The notes under the pieces: model-generated
Databases searched by the model: none
Seen by the model: only the letters and a program-made list of their open reading frames with translations
What the model was told of the DNA's origin: nothing
Shown here: one piece after another, positions 52,415 through 59,967 of the stretch
Numbering within the stretch: position 1 is the first letter of the stretch
How the letters are laid out: every line of letters begins with the position of its first letter
NCBI GenBank assembly: GCA_023953845.1
Contig: JAMLJC010000001.1
Location: 1,922,001-1,986,000, forward strand
Length of the DNA stretch: 64,000 nt
Source of the DNA: Rhizobiaceae bacterium
GTDB taxonomy: Bacteria > Pseudomonadota > Alphaproteobacteria > Rhizobiales > Rhizobiaceae
Direction of reading: 5' to 3'
Made by a program: the position numbers and the translations under genes

Positions 52415-52440
52415 GAACCCCGCTTCGGCGGGGTTCTTTT
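52415..52440 (+). terminator. Rho-independent terminator of csbD
   Basis: GAACCCCGC, TTCG tetraloop, GCGGGGTTC, then TTTT. A perfect nine-base stem ending 20 bases after the stop. Its last bases overlap the stop of the convergent Ldh-family gene. Confidence 0.92.
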
Positions 52441-53446
52441 ATGCGTAACGCGAAATACGCGCGAGGAGCGCGCGCGAAACGGCAAGTCCTTCCGTTGCAG
52501 CCTGTCGGCTCGCGGCGATTTTTGAATGTCCCGGGATATGCACTCCATACACATTGGCGAGTCGGTCGAGGTAGGATGCCAGCCGCTGCGTGAAATCCGG
52601 TTCGATGAGGTCGGTGCAAATCGCTATCACGGTCAGACCCGTCGCCGGACCGCGATCGCCGCTGTTGAACGGCGGCGCGTCGACCGACCAGTTGGCGCCG
52701 CTCAGACCGGCCGCCATAACCTCCACCATAAGCGCGATGTTGGCGCCCCGGCTTCCACCGAAAGCGAGCAGCGCGCCGCGCACCGCCGCCGCGGAATCGG
52801 TCGTGGGCTTTCCCTCCACGTCGATCGCCCACCCCTCCGGAATCGGACGACCTTCCTCGGCGGCCTTGCGGATGTTGACGAAAGCCGTTGCGCTCGACGC
52901 CTGATCGATAGTCAGATGGCCGCCGTCGGCCGACGGAGCGGAAAAGGCGAGCGGATTGGTGCAGTAGACGGGCTTCGTTCCCGCCGCGGGCGACATCAGC
53001 GCCGGCCCGTTGGTCGCGGCGAAAGCGGCCAGTCCCTGCTCCGCGAGGCGCGCGGTGAAGTAGCCGAGCGCGCCGCAGGTAAACGCATTGCGCTGGCTGA
53101 ACAGGGCGACGCCGAGTTGCTTTGCCGTCGCCACGAGCCTGTCGAAAGCGAGGTCGAAACCGGTATGCGCGGCTCCCTGCCGGGCATCCGAGGCTATGAT
53201 GGCCGGAGCGGGCATGGTGATTTCTGGAACGGCTCTCGCGTCGATGCGTCCCGCCTTGATGGCGTCGAGATAGTCCAGGAAATGTGAGAGGCCGACATTC
53301 GGCTGGCGCTCCGCCTCCGCCGCCACCGCAGAGCGCGCCAGCGACCATGCCGTTTGCGCCGATGCGCCGAGCCGCATCGCGGTGTCGGCGCACAGCTTCG
53401 CAGCGTCGTCCATCGACATGCGGACGATATCGGGATCGTCGCTCAT
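52439..53446 (-). CDS. Ldh-family NAD(P)-dependent oxidoreductase (possible delta1-pyrroline/piperideine-2-carboxylate reductase)
   Basis: A 335-residue member of the malate/L-lactate/ureidoglycolate dehydrogenase superfamily. Landmarks: AEAERQPNVGLSHFLDYLDA, AFTCGALGYFTARLAEQGL, and NPLAFSAPSADGGHLTIDQA-type substrate/cofactor segments, then LLAFGGSRGANIALMVEVMA. Members reduce cyclic imino acids to proline or pipecolate, or oxidise 2-hydroxy acids. It overlaps the permease gene by four bases, so it belongs to the amino acid transporter operon, which favours an imino or oxo acid substrate derived from a basic amino acid. Confidence 0.82.
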   Translation of the reverse strand: MSDDPDIVRMSMDDAAKLCADTAMRLGASAQTAWSLARSAVAAEAERQPNVGLSHFLDYLDAIKAGRIDARAVPEITMPAPAIIASDARQGAAHTGFDLAFDRLVATAKQLGVALFSQRNAFTCGALGYFTARLAEQGLAAFAATNGPALMSPAAGTKPVYCTNPLAFSAPSADGGHLTIDQASSATAFVNIRKAAEEGRPIPEGWAIDVEGKPTTDSAAAVRGALLAFGGSRGANIALMVEVMAAGLSGANWSVDAPPFNSGDRGPATGLTVIAICTDLIEPDFTQRLASYLDRLANVYGVHIPGHSKIAASRQAATEGLAVSRALLARISRYA

Positions 53447-54252
53447 CCGAGCCTTTGCGGAATGCGCGCTTCGAGCTTGCGGAAGGCAAAGACGAGAACG
53501 CCTGTGATTGTGAGATAGACCAGCGCGAGCAGCAACAGCGGTTCATAGGTGATGAACGTCTCCTGCCGGACCCGCGAGGCGACCGAGTAGATGTCGACCA
53601 TGGTGATCGTCGCGACGAGCGGCGTCGCCTTGAGCTGCAGCACGGTTTCGCCGGTCAGTGTCGGCAGCGCCCGGTGCAGCGCCTGCGGCAGCCAGATGCG
53701 CCGGAAGATCTTCCATCGGCTCATGCCGAAGGCGCGCGCCGCCTCCAGCTGTCCTCTGGCGACGCCGGCAAAGGCGCCGCGCATCACTTCTCCTTCGTAG
53801 CCGGCATAGGAGAGCGTCAGCGCCAGCACGCCATACGGCCATGCCTGCCTGAGATATGGCCACAGGAAGGATTCGCGAATCCACGGAAATTGCGGAAACA
53901 GCGAGCCGAGCCCGAAATAGAGCAGCCAGAGCTGCAAAAGCAGCGGCGTGCCGCGGATGACCGTGCAGAAGGCTTTTGCCGGCAGGCCGAGGAACCACGG
54001 TCCCGTCACTTGCGCGAGTCCGAGCGGGATGGCGAGAGCCAGTCCGAGCGCGCATGTCACGACGAGCAGCCAGATGGTGCGCCAGAGCCCTTGCAGCGCG
54101 AGGCCGATATAGTTCGGCAGCCAGTCCCAGCGCATGAAGAGCGCCGCGCATATGACGATCGCCAGCGCGATGGCGATAAGCACGATGCGGTGCGGCTGCA
54201 GCCAGCCCAGCATGCGCTGCCATCTTGTCGTGTCGAGCGCGATGTCGGTCAT
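53443..54252 (-). CDS. Polar amino acid ABC transporter permease (HisM/ArtM type)
   Basis: A 269-residue inner-membrane permease. After an N-terminal helix (RIVLIAIALAIVICAALFM), the core carries GLWRTIWLLVVTCALGLALA, TVIRGTPLLLQLWLLYFGLG, and the ATPase-contacting loop GVARGQLEAARAFGMSRWKI. Its start overlaps the HisQ-type stop by one base (TGATG). With the gene upstream it forms the heterodimeric membrane channel of a basic or polar amino acid importer. Confidence 0.9.
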   Translation of the reverse strand: MTDIALDTTRWQRMLGWLQPHRIVLIAIALAIVICAALFMRWDWLPNYIGLALQGLWRTIWLLVVTCALGLALAIPLGLAQVTGPWFLGLPAKAFCTVIRGTPLLLQLWLLYFGLGSLFPQFPWIRESFLWPYLRQAWPYGVLALTLSYAGYEGEVMRGAFAGVARGQLEAARAFGMSRWKIFRRIWLPQALHRALPTLTGETVLQLKATPLVATITMVDIYSVASRVRQETFITYEPLLLLALVYLTITGVLVFAFRKLEARIPQRLG

Positions 54253-55001
54253 CAGTGCGCTCCGCCCAGATCCGGCGTGCCGCGCCGCGCCCGGCGTTCG
54301 ACCCGGGCGATGATGAAGGTCGAGACGAGCGTCAGCGCGAGGTAGAGCATGCCGGCGGCCATGAAGAAGGTGAAGTAGGCCTTCGTCGCGCCGGCCGCGT
54401 TGCGCGTCGTCTGCGTGAGCTCGTTGAAGCCCACGACGGCGAGCAGCGCGGTGTCCTTGGTGGCGATCAGCCAGAGATTGGCGAGGCCCGGAATGGCGAA
54501 GGGAAGCATGGCCGGCAGCGTGATGCGGCGCATCAGCAGACCCGGCGGCATGCCGTAGGCGCGCGCCGCCTCGATCTGGCCCTGCGGTATCGAAAGGATG
54601 GCGCCGCGCAGCACTTCGGTCGAATAGGCGCCCTGGACGACGCCGATCACGCCGATTCCCGCCACCAGCCCGTTTATGTCGACCGGCGCGTAGCCGAAAG
54701 CTTCGAGCAGCCGGTTGATGAGGTCGGTGCCGGCGAAATAGAGCAGCAGGATGAGCACCAGTTCCGGCACGGCGCGCACCACGGTCGTATAGACTTCCAG
54801 CAGGTCGCGGACGACGGGTCCGCCATAGAGCTTGCCATAGGCGCCGCCGATGCCGATCAGCAGGCCGAGCCCGAATCCGCCGGCAGCGATCAGGATCGAG
54901 TTCCCAAGCCCGTAGAGCAGGTTGCTTCCCCAGCCCGGCGGGCTGAGCGAAAGCAGCTCCAGCGTGCTCGCTGCGAAAGTAACTGCCAGCAGGTCGTGCA
55001 G
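54252..55001 (-). CDS. Polar amino acid ABC transporter permease (HisQ type) with apparent CTG start
   Basis: A permease of 249 residues if started at CTG 55001: (L)HDLLAVTFAASTLELLSL, then GWGSNLLYGLGNSILIAAGG, VRAVPELVLILLLYFAG and the loop IPQGQIEAARAYGMPPGLLM. Between the stop of the binding-protein gene, which is in the same frame, and GTG 54782 there is no ATG, GTG or TTG. Starting at GTG 54782 would delete the first membrane helix and about 73 conserved residues. GGGAG lies six bases before CTG 55001, supporting it as initiator. Confidence 0.82.
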   Translation of the reverse strand: MHDLLAVTFAASTLELLSLSPPGWGSNLLYGLGNSILIAAGGFGLGLLIGIGGAYGKLYGGPVVRDLLEVYTTVVRAVPELVLILLLYFAGTDLINRLLEAFGYAPVDINGLVAGIGVIGVVQGAYSTEVLRGAILSIPQGQIEAARAYGMPPGLLMRRITLPAMLPFAIPGLANLWLIATKDTALLAVVGFNELTQTTRNAAGATKAYFTFFMAAGMLYLALTLVSTFIIARVERRARRGTPDLGGAH

Positions 55002-55035
55002 AGGGCTCTCCCGTGCTTCGGGCCGGCGTGTCCGG

Positions 55036-55062
55036 GGCTGCCGCGCCCTTGGCGCGGCAGCC
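55036..55062 (-). promoter_or_regulatory. Perfect 12 bp hairpin between binding protein and permease genes
   Basis: GGCTGCCGCGCC and GGCGCGGCAGCC flank a three-base loop, nine bases past the binding-protein stop. There is no T-run. Such hairpins protect the binding-protein message or attenuate read-through, so that the binding protein is made in excess over the permeases. Confidence 0.75.
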
Positions 55063-55070
55063 GGATTGGA

Positions 55071-55859
55071 TCAGTTCGCCTGGCCGTCGGCGCCGTAGAC
55101 GTCGAAGTCGAAATACTTCTTGGTGATCTCGGCATATTTGCCGTTGTCGCGGATCGCCTTGATCGCCGCGCTGATCTTGTCCCTGAGTGCGGTGTCCTCC
55201 TTGCGGACGCCGGCGCCGACGCCGGGGCCGAGCACCTCGTCATCCGGCGCGACATAGCCCTTGAGGTCGCAGCAGTCCTTGCCGGCTTCCTTCAGGAAGG
55301 CGTCGAGAGCGATGGAGTCGGCCTGGGTCGCGTCGATGCGGCCGGCGATCAGGTCCTGATTGGCCTCGTCCTGTGTCTGGTATTCCTTGATCTCGGCGGC
55401 TTCGGTGAAGTGCTTCTTGGCGTAGGCGGCATGCACGGTGGAGACCTGCACGCCGATCACCTTGCCCTTGAGGTCCTCCGGCGTAGCGCCGAACGTCTCG
55501 CTCTTCGGTCCGATGATGGCGGTGGGGGTGTTGTAATACTTGTCGGAGAAGTCGATGGTCTTCTTGCGCTCGTCGGTGATCGACATCGAATTCATGATGG
55601 CGTCGATCTTCTTGGAGGTGAGCGCCGGAATGAGGCCGTCCCACGGGATCGGCGTCAGCGTGCATTCGAGCTTTGCCTCGCCGCAGATCGCCTGGATGAT
55701 CTCGACTTCCCATCCGCCCCAGTTGCCGGAGGAATCCTGCGAGTAGAACGGCGGATAGGCTTCAGGCGAGAAGCCGACCTTGATCGCTTCGGCCTGTGCC
55801 GAAGCTGCGCCGAAGGCAAGTCCAAGCGCCGTTGCGGCGATTGTCAGAAATTTCCTCAT
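55071..55859 (-). CDS. Polar amino acid ABC transporter substrate-binding protein
   Basis: A 262-residue periplasmic protein with signal peptide MRKFLTIAATALGLAFGAAS cleaved after AQA. Binding-protein motifs: IKVGFSPEAYPPFYSQDSSG, GGWEVEIIQAICGEAKLECT, SITDERKKTIDFSDKYYNTP and GVQVSTVHAAYAKKHF. It resembles lysine/arginine/ornithine, octopine and nopaline binding proteins. GGGAG lies nine bases before ATG 55859. The order ATPase, binding protein, two permeases and reductase on one strand suggests uptake linked to catabolism. The precise ligand is unknown. Confidence 0.9.
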   Translation of the reverse strand: MRKFLTIAATALGLAFGAASAQAEAIKVGFSPEAYPPFYSQDSSGNWGGWEVEIIQAICGEAKLECTLTPIPWDGLIPALTSKKIDAIMNSMSITDERKKTIDFSDKYYNTPTAIIGPKSETFGATPEDLKGKVIGVQVSTVHAAYAKKHFTEAAEIKEYQTQDEANQDLIAGRIDATQADSIALDAFLKEAGKDCCDLKGYVAPDDEVLGPGVGAGVRKEDTALRDKISAAIKAIRDNGKYAEITKKYFDFDVYGADGQAN

Positions 55860-55901
55860 GTCCAGTGCTCCCTTTTTCTTGCTTGAATACATCGCTGCGC
55901 G

Positions 55902-56714
55902 TCAGTGCATGTTGCGCAGGAACTGCCTGAGGCGCTCCGATTTCGGATCGCCGAAGATACGCTCCGGAGGGCCTTCTTCCTCGACCAGACCATTGTGAAG
56001 ATAGACGACATGCGTCGCCACCTGCCGCGCGAACTTCATCTCATGGGTGACGAGCACCATGGTGCGCCCTTCCGCTGCGAGATCGGCGATGACCTTCAGA
56101 ACCTCGCCCACAAGCTCCGGATCGAGCGCCGAGGTCGGCTCGTCGAACAGCATGACGCGCGGCTGGATGGCGAGCGCCCGCGCGATGGCGCCGCGCTGCT
56201 GCTGGCCGCCGGAAAGAAAGGCCGGGTAGACGTCCCGCTTCTCCGCAAGTCCGACGCGCGCCAGCAGCTTTTCGGCGTTGGCGATCGCCTCCGTCCGCTT
56301 CACGCCCAGCACATGCACCGGCACCTCGATGATGTTCTCGATCAGCGTCATGTGGCTCCAGAGATTGAAGCTCTGAAACACCATGCCGAGCCGCGAACGG
56401 ATTCGCTCGATCTGCCGCCGGTCGGCCGGCACGCTGTTGCCGTGGCCGTCCGGCTTGAGGCGGATCTCCTCGCCGTTGACCCGGATCAGTCCGCTGGTCG
56501 GGTTCTCGAGACAGTTGATGCAACGCAGGAGAGTCGACTTGCCGGAACCGCTGCCGCCGATGATTGCGACCACCTCGCCGTCCCTGGCGGAGAACGAGAT
56601 GCCTTTCAGAACGTGAAGCTGGCCGAATTTCTTGTGCAGGTTCTCGATATGGATGGCTTCCGCCGCGCCTTTTCCGGCGTCCGCAGGGACGGTCGGCGCG
56701 GCGGCCGGCGTCAT
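55902..56714 (-). CDS. Polar amino acid ABC transporter ATP-binding protein (HisP/OccP type)
   Basis: A 270-residue ATPase with all motifs: Walker A GGSGSGKSTLLRCINCLE, Q-loop MVFQSFNLWSHMT, signature LSGGQQQRGAIARAL, Walker B VMLFDEPTSALDPELV, and H-loop LVTHEM. Its N-terminal 20 residues are an alanine-rich extension. First gene of the leftward importer operon. The 217 bp between it and the divergent amidinotransferase-like gene presumably hold both promoters. Confidence 0.94.
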   Translation of the reverse strand: MTPAAAPTVPADAGKGAAEAIHIENLHKKFGQLHVLKGISFSARDGEVVAIIGGSGSGKSTLLRCINCLENPTSGLIRVNGEEIRLKPDGHGNSVPADRRQIERIRSRLGMVFQSFNLWSHMTLIENIIEVPVHVLGVKRTEAIANAEKLLARVGLAEKRDVYPAFLSGGQQQRGAIARALAIQPRVMLFDEPTSALDPELVGEVLKVIADLAAEGRTMVLVTHEMKFARQVATHVVYLHNGLVEEEGPPERIFGDPKSERLRQFLRNMH

Positions 56715-56931
56715 CTGCCGCCTCGCATGCGCAGCGGTTCTTTCCGCCCCGTCTGGTACCCTGAACCCATTTGCCCGTCACGCGGTGCTGTTCCCTGCCG
56801 CAGGATGGACCGGCATTCACGCCGCCGTCAACCCGCCGGAACCGTATGAAGCGGCCGAAAGGAATCGGCTGGTCTTGTCCATCGAGGCGCGTCGAGGCTA
56901 TGCCTTTCGGGACGGATCGGGAGGAACGCGC

Positions 56932-57822
56932 TTGTCGGCACTTTTGTTCAGAACTTTCGGCGCCCAGTCGATGGCTGCGCCCTTGCGCCGCGTCCTGATG
57001 CGGGCGGCGCGCGGCGCGATGAAGGGAGCCGACGCGGCGCGCTGGCACTACGGCGCCGGCTTCGACCCCGGCCGCGCGACGGAACAGCATGACGGCCTCG
57101 CCGGTCTTGTCGCGGCAAGCGGCGCGGAAATCCTCTGGCTGGACGATATCGAGGACGGGCTGGCGGATTCGGTATTCACCCACGACCCCTCGCTGATGAC
57201 GGATTTCGGCGCGATCATCCTGCGCATGGGCAAGCCGCTGCGCGCGCCGGAGCCGGCCTTGCACGAGGCCGCATATGCCCGCCTCGGCATCCCGATCCTA
57301 GGGCGCATCGAGGCGTCGGGTCAGGTCGAGGGCGGCGACTGCGTCTGGGTGGACGGCAGCACCCTCGCGGTGGGCCGCGGCGTGCGCACCAATCAGGAAG
57401 GCATCCAGCAGCTCGCCAACATTCTGGGCGCGAAGGGCGTCACGGTCTACGGCTTCGACCTGCCGCTCTGGCATGGAGAGGAGGCCTGCCTGCATCTCAT
57501 GTCGGTCATCAGCCCGCTGGCCGACGATCTGGCGCTGGTCCATGCGCCGCTCCTGCCGGCTGCCTTTTACCAGATGCTCAAAGCGCGCGGCATAAGGCTG
57601 GTCGCGGGCGACGCCGATGAGTTCTTCGCCTCGAACGGGCTCAGCCTGAATGTCCTCCCGACGGCGCCGCACGATATCATCGCGGTCGCCGGCTTCCCGA
57701 AGACGAAGGCCGCGATGGAAGCCGCCGGCTGCATGGTGAGCACCTTTGCAGCGGACGCGCTTTGCATCGCCTGCGAAGGCGGCCCCACCTGCCTGACGCG
57801 ACCGGTGCTGAGAGGGGAATGA
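56932..57822 (+). CDS. Amidinotransferase-fold enzyme (dimethylarginine dimethylaminohydrolase-like)
   Basis: A 296-residue member of the guanidino-modifying (GME) superfamily, which includes DDAH, arginine deiminase and amidinotransferases. Seen: FTHDPSLMTDFGAIILRMG, the active-site acidic segment QVEGGDCVWVDGSTLAVGRG, histidine in EEACLHLMSVISPLADD, and the C-terminal nucleophile in CEGGPTCLTRP. It would hydrolyse or transfer the guanidinium group of arginine or a methylarginine. TTG 56932 has GGAGG seven bases upstream; ATG 56971 is the alternative. It overlaps the decarboxylase-like gene and diverges from a basic amino acid importer. Confidence 0.85.
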   Translation: MSALLFRTFGAQSMAAPLRRVLMRAARGAMKGADAARWHYGAGFDPGRATEQHDGLAGLVAASGAEILWLDDIEDGLADSVFTHDPSLMTDFGAIILRMGKPLRAPEPALHEAAYARLGIPILGRIEASGQVEGGDCVWVDGSTLAVGRGVRTNQEGIQQLANILGAKGVTVYGFDLPLWHGEEACLHLMSVISPLADDLALVHAPLLPAAFYQMLKARGIRLVAGDADEFFASNGLSLNVLPTAPHDIIAVAGFPKTKAAMEAAGCMVSTFAADALCIACEGGPTCLTRPVLRGE

Positions 57823-59414
57823 TGACGACCGTCGGCGAGTCCCTCATCCGCCTGCTCGAAGCGAATGGCGTCGAGATCGTCTTCGGCATTCCGGGCGTTC
57901 ACACGATCGAGCTTTATCGCGGCCTTGCCGCCTCGACGATCCGTCACGTCACGCCGCGCCATGAGCAGGGGGCGGGGTTCATGGCCGACGGCTATGCGCG
58001 TGTTTCAGGCAAGCCCGGCGTCGCCTTCGTCATCACCGGGCCGGGCCTCACCAACACGATCACGGCGATGGCGCAGGCGCGCGCCGATTCCATCCCGATG
58101 GTCGTGATCTCGGGCGTCAACGTGCTGGCGACGCTGGGCAAGGGCCTCGGCTATCTTCACGAGCTGCCGGACCAGCGCGGCCTCATCCAGAAGGTGGCGC
58201 TTTCCTCGACGCGGGTCGAACGGCCGGAACAGCTTGCGGACGCGATAAACGAAGCCTTCGCCCGCCTCGCCGTCGGACGTCCGGGTCCGATCCACATCGA
58301 AATCCCGCTGGATGTCATGGGCAGGCCGGCCGCGCCCCTGCCGGAGCCTCGCGCCTGGCGCGACGATTTGAGGATGGTGGAGGCCCCGATCCTCGAGGCG
58401 GCGCGACGCGCCGCCAATGCCGACCGTCCTCTGATCCTGGCCGGCGGCGGCGCGAAGCGCGCCGAGGCGGAGTTGATATCCTTTGCGGAACTGCTCGACG
58501 CGCCGGTCGTGACCACCGCCAACGGGCGCGGCCTTCTGCACCGTCATCCTCTTGCCGTTCCGGCCAGCCCGAGCCTGCCCGCCGTGCGCCGGCTGATGGC
58601 GGAATCGGATCTGGTCGTCGCCGTCGGCACCGAGTTCGGCCCCACCGACTATGACATGTACGCCGATGGCGGCTTCGTGCTGCCGCCCCGACTGGTGCGC
58701 ATCGACATCGATGACGGCCAGCTTCGCCGCCGTCCGGCGACGGTTGCGATCGAGGCGGACGCGGCCCGCGCGCTTGCGGCCGTCGCCGGAGCGATACGCG
58801 AAAGCGTGCGCAAGCCGCTGGCCGAGCGGGCCGATGGAAGGGCGCGCGCCGAAGCCGCACGCTCGGCCGCGCGCGGCGAACTGGAACCCTATATGCACGC
58901 GCAGCTCGAGGCGGTGGAGGCGATCCGCGACACGCTGCCGGGAGCGATCATCGTGGGAGACTCGACGCAGCCCGTCTATGCCGCGAACCTCTATTACGAT
59001 CACGACCTGCCCGGCGGCTGGTTCAGCGCCGCCACCGGCTTCGGTGCGCTGGGCTATGGACCGCCGGCGGCGATCGGGGCGGCGCTCGCCCGGCCCGGCA
59101 ATCCGGTCGTATGCCTGACGGGCGACGGCGGCTTCCAGTTCACCCTGTCCGAACTTGGCACCGCGCGGGACGCCAATACGCCCGTGATCTTCGTCGTCTG
59201 GAACAATATGGGCTATCGCGAGATAGAACTCAGCATGCGCGGAGCGTCGGTGGAACCGGTGGGCGTGTCGCCCGTCCCGCCGGACTTCTGCGCGGTCGCC
59301 GCCGCCTACGGCCTGCCCTCGGAGCGTGTGTCGAGCCTTGGGAAGCTGCCGGAAGCGTTGCGCCGGGCGCGCGCCACGCGGCTGCCATTCGTCATCGAGC
59401 TGGATGTGAGCTGA
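57819..59414 (+). CDS. ThDP-dependent enzyme, 5-guanidino-2-oxopentanoate decarboxylase-like (AruI family)
   Basis: A 531-residue acetolactate-synthase-like protein. The catalytic glutamate lies in TPRHEQGAGFMADGYARVSG; the ThDP/Mg site is CLTGDGGFQFTLSELGTARD ending VVWNN. The middle Rossmann domain is present. Placed beside a guanidino-modifying enzyme and a basic amino acid importer, it best fits AruI, which decarboxylates 2-ketoarginine to 4-guanidinobutanal. Acetolactate synthase is less likely because no regulatory subunit is nearby. Two starts exist, ATG 57819 and ATG 57822, after AGAGGGG; the gene overlaps the previous stop. Confidence 0.85.
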   Translation: MMTTVGESLIRLLEANGVEIVFGIPGVHTIELYRGLAASTIRHVTPRHEQGAGFMADGYARVSGKPGVAFVITGPGLTNTITAMAQARADSIPMVVISGVNVLATLGKGLGYLHELPDQRGLIQKVALSSTRVERPEQLADAINEAFARLAVGRPGPIHIEIPLDVMGRPAAPLPEPRAWRDDLRMVEAPILEAARRAANADRPLILAGGGAKRAEAELISFAELLDAPVVTTANGRGLLHRHPLAVPASPSLPAVRRLMAESDLVVAVGTEFGPTDYDMYADGGFVLPPRLVRIDIDDGQLRRRPATVAIEADAARALAAVAGAIRESVRKPLAERADGRARAEAARSAARGELEPYMHAQLEAVEAIRDTLPGAIIVGDSTQPVYAANLYYDHDLPGGWFSAATGFGALGYGPPAAIGAALARPGNPVVCLTGDGGFQFTLSELGTARDANTPVIFVVWNNMGYREIELSMRGASVEPVGVSPVPPDFCAVAAAYGLPSERVSSLGKLPEALRRARATRLPFVIELDVS

Positions 59415-59499
59415 CGGCCTCGTCCCCTGCGTCACAAGCGCACCCGCGACGTGTCGTCGTCTTGCGGGCTCCCATGCGCGGCGTATCCTCTCCGGCGAG

Positions 59500-59967
59500 A
59501 TGGCGCAGGCGACAATGCAGGCTGACACCCGCCGGACGGATTTGACTGGACTGCTGCCGCCGGAACTCGCCGGCCGCAACCTGATCGTCTTTGACGGCGT
59601 ATGCGTGTTCTGCTCCGGCTTCGCCACCATGGTCGCGCGGCTCGACCGCGCCGACCGCTTCCGTTTCGCCACGGCGCAATCGCCGCTCGGCGAAGCGCTG
59701 TTCCGCCGCCACGGCCTGCCGACGGAGGTCTACGAGACCAATCTCGTCGTCACCGATGGCGTCGGCTACATGAGGATGGAGAGCCTGATCGCGACGGCGG
59801 ATGCGCTCGGCTGGCCGTGGCGCGCCTTGCGTCTGCTGAAGCTCCTGCCGGAGCCGCTGCGCGATTGGCTCTACCGATGCGTCGCCCGCAACCGCTACGC
59901 ATTGTTCGGTCGGCGCGACAACTGCGACATCCCCGATCGCCGCCTGCGGGATCGCCTGATTGGCTAG
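59500..59967 (+). CDS. DCC1-like thiol-disulfide oxidoreductase family protein (DUF393)
   Basis: A 155-residue thioredoxin-fold-like protein. The family signature is VFDGVCVFCSGFATMV (DxxCxxC), followed by FRFATAQSPLGEALFRRHGL, MRMESLIATADALGWPW and a C-terminal RNRYALFGRRDNC. The two cysteines are intact, so redox chemistry is possible, although the family is poorly characterised. It overlaps the next gene by eight bases. It lies 85 bp after the ThDP enzyme gene and may be read from the same transcript. Confidence 0.88.
   Translation: MAQATMQADTRRTDLTGLLPPELAGRNLIVFDGVCVFCSGFATMVARLDRADRFRFATAQSPLGEALFRRHGLPTEVYETNLVVTDGVGYMRMESLIATADALGWPWRALRLLKLLPEPLRDWLYRCVARNRYALFGRRDNCDIPDRRLRDRLIG

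Noticed and set aside
57819..59414. Biosynthetic acetolactate synthase (ilvB/ilvI)
   Set aside because: There is no small regulatory subunit next to it and no isoleucine/valine genes. The neighbours are a guanidino-modifying enzyme and a basic amino acid importer, which favour an AruI-like decarboxylase.
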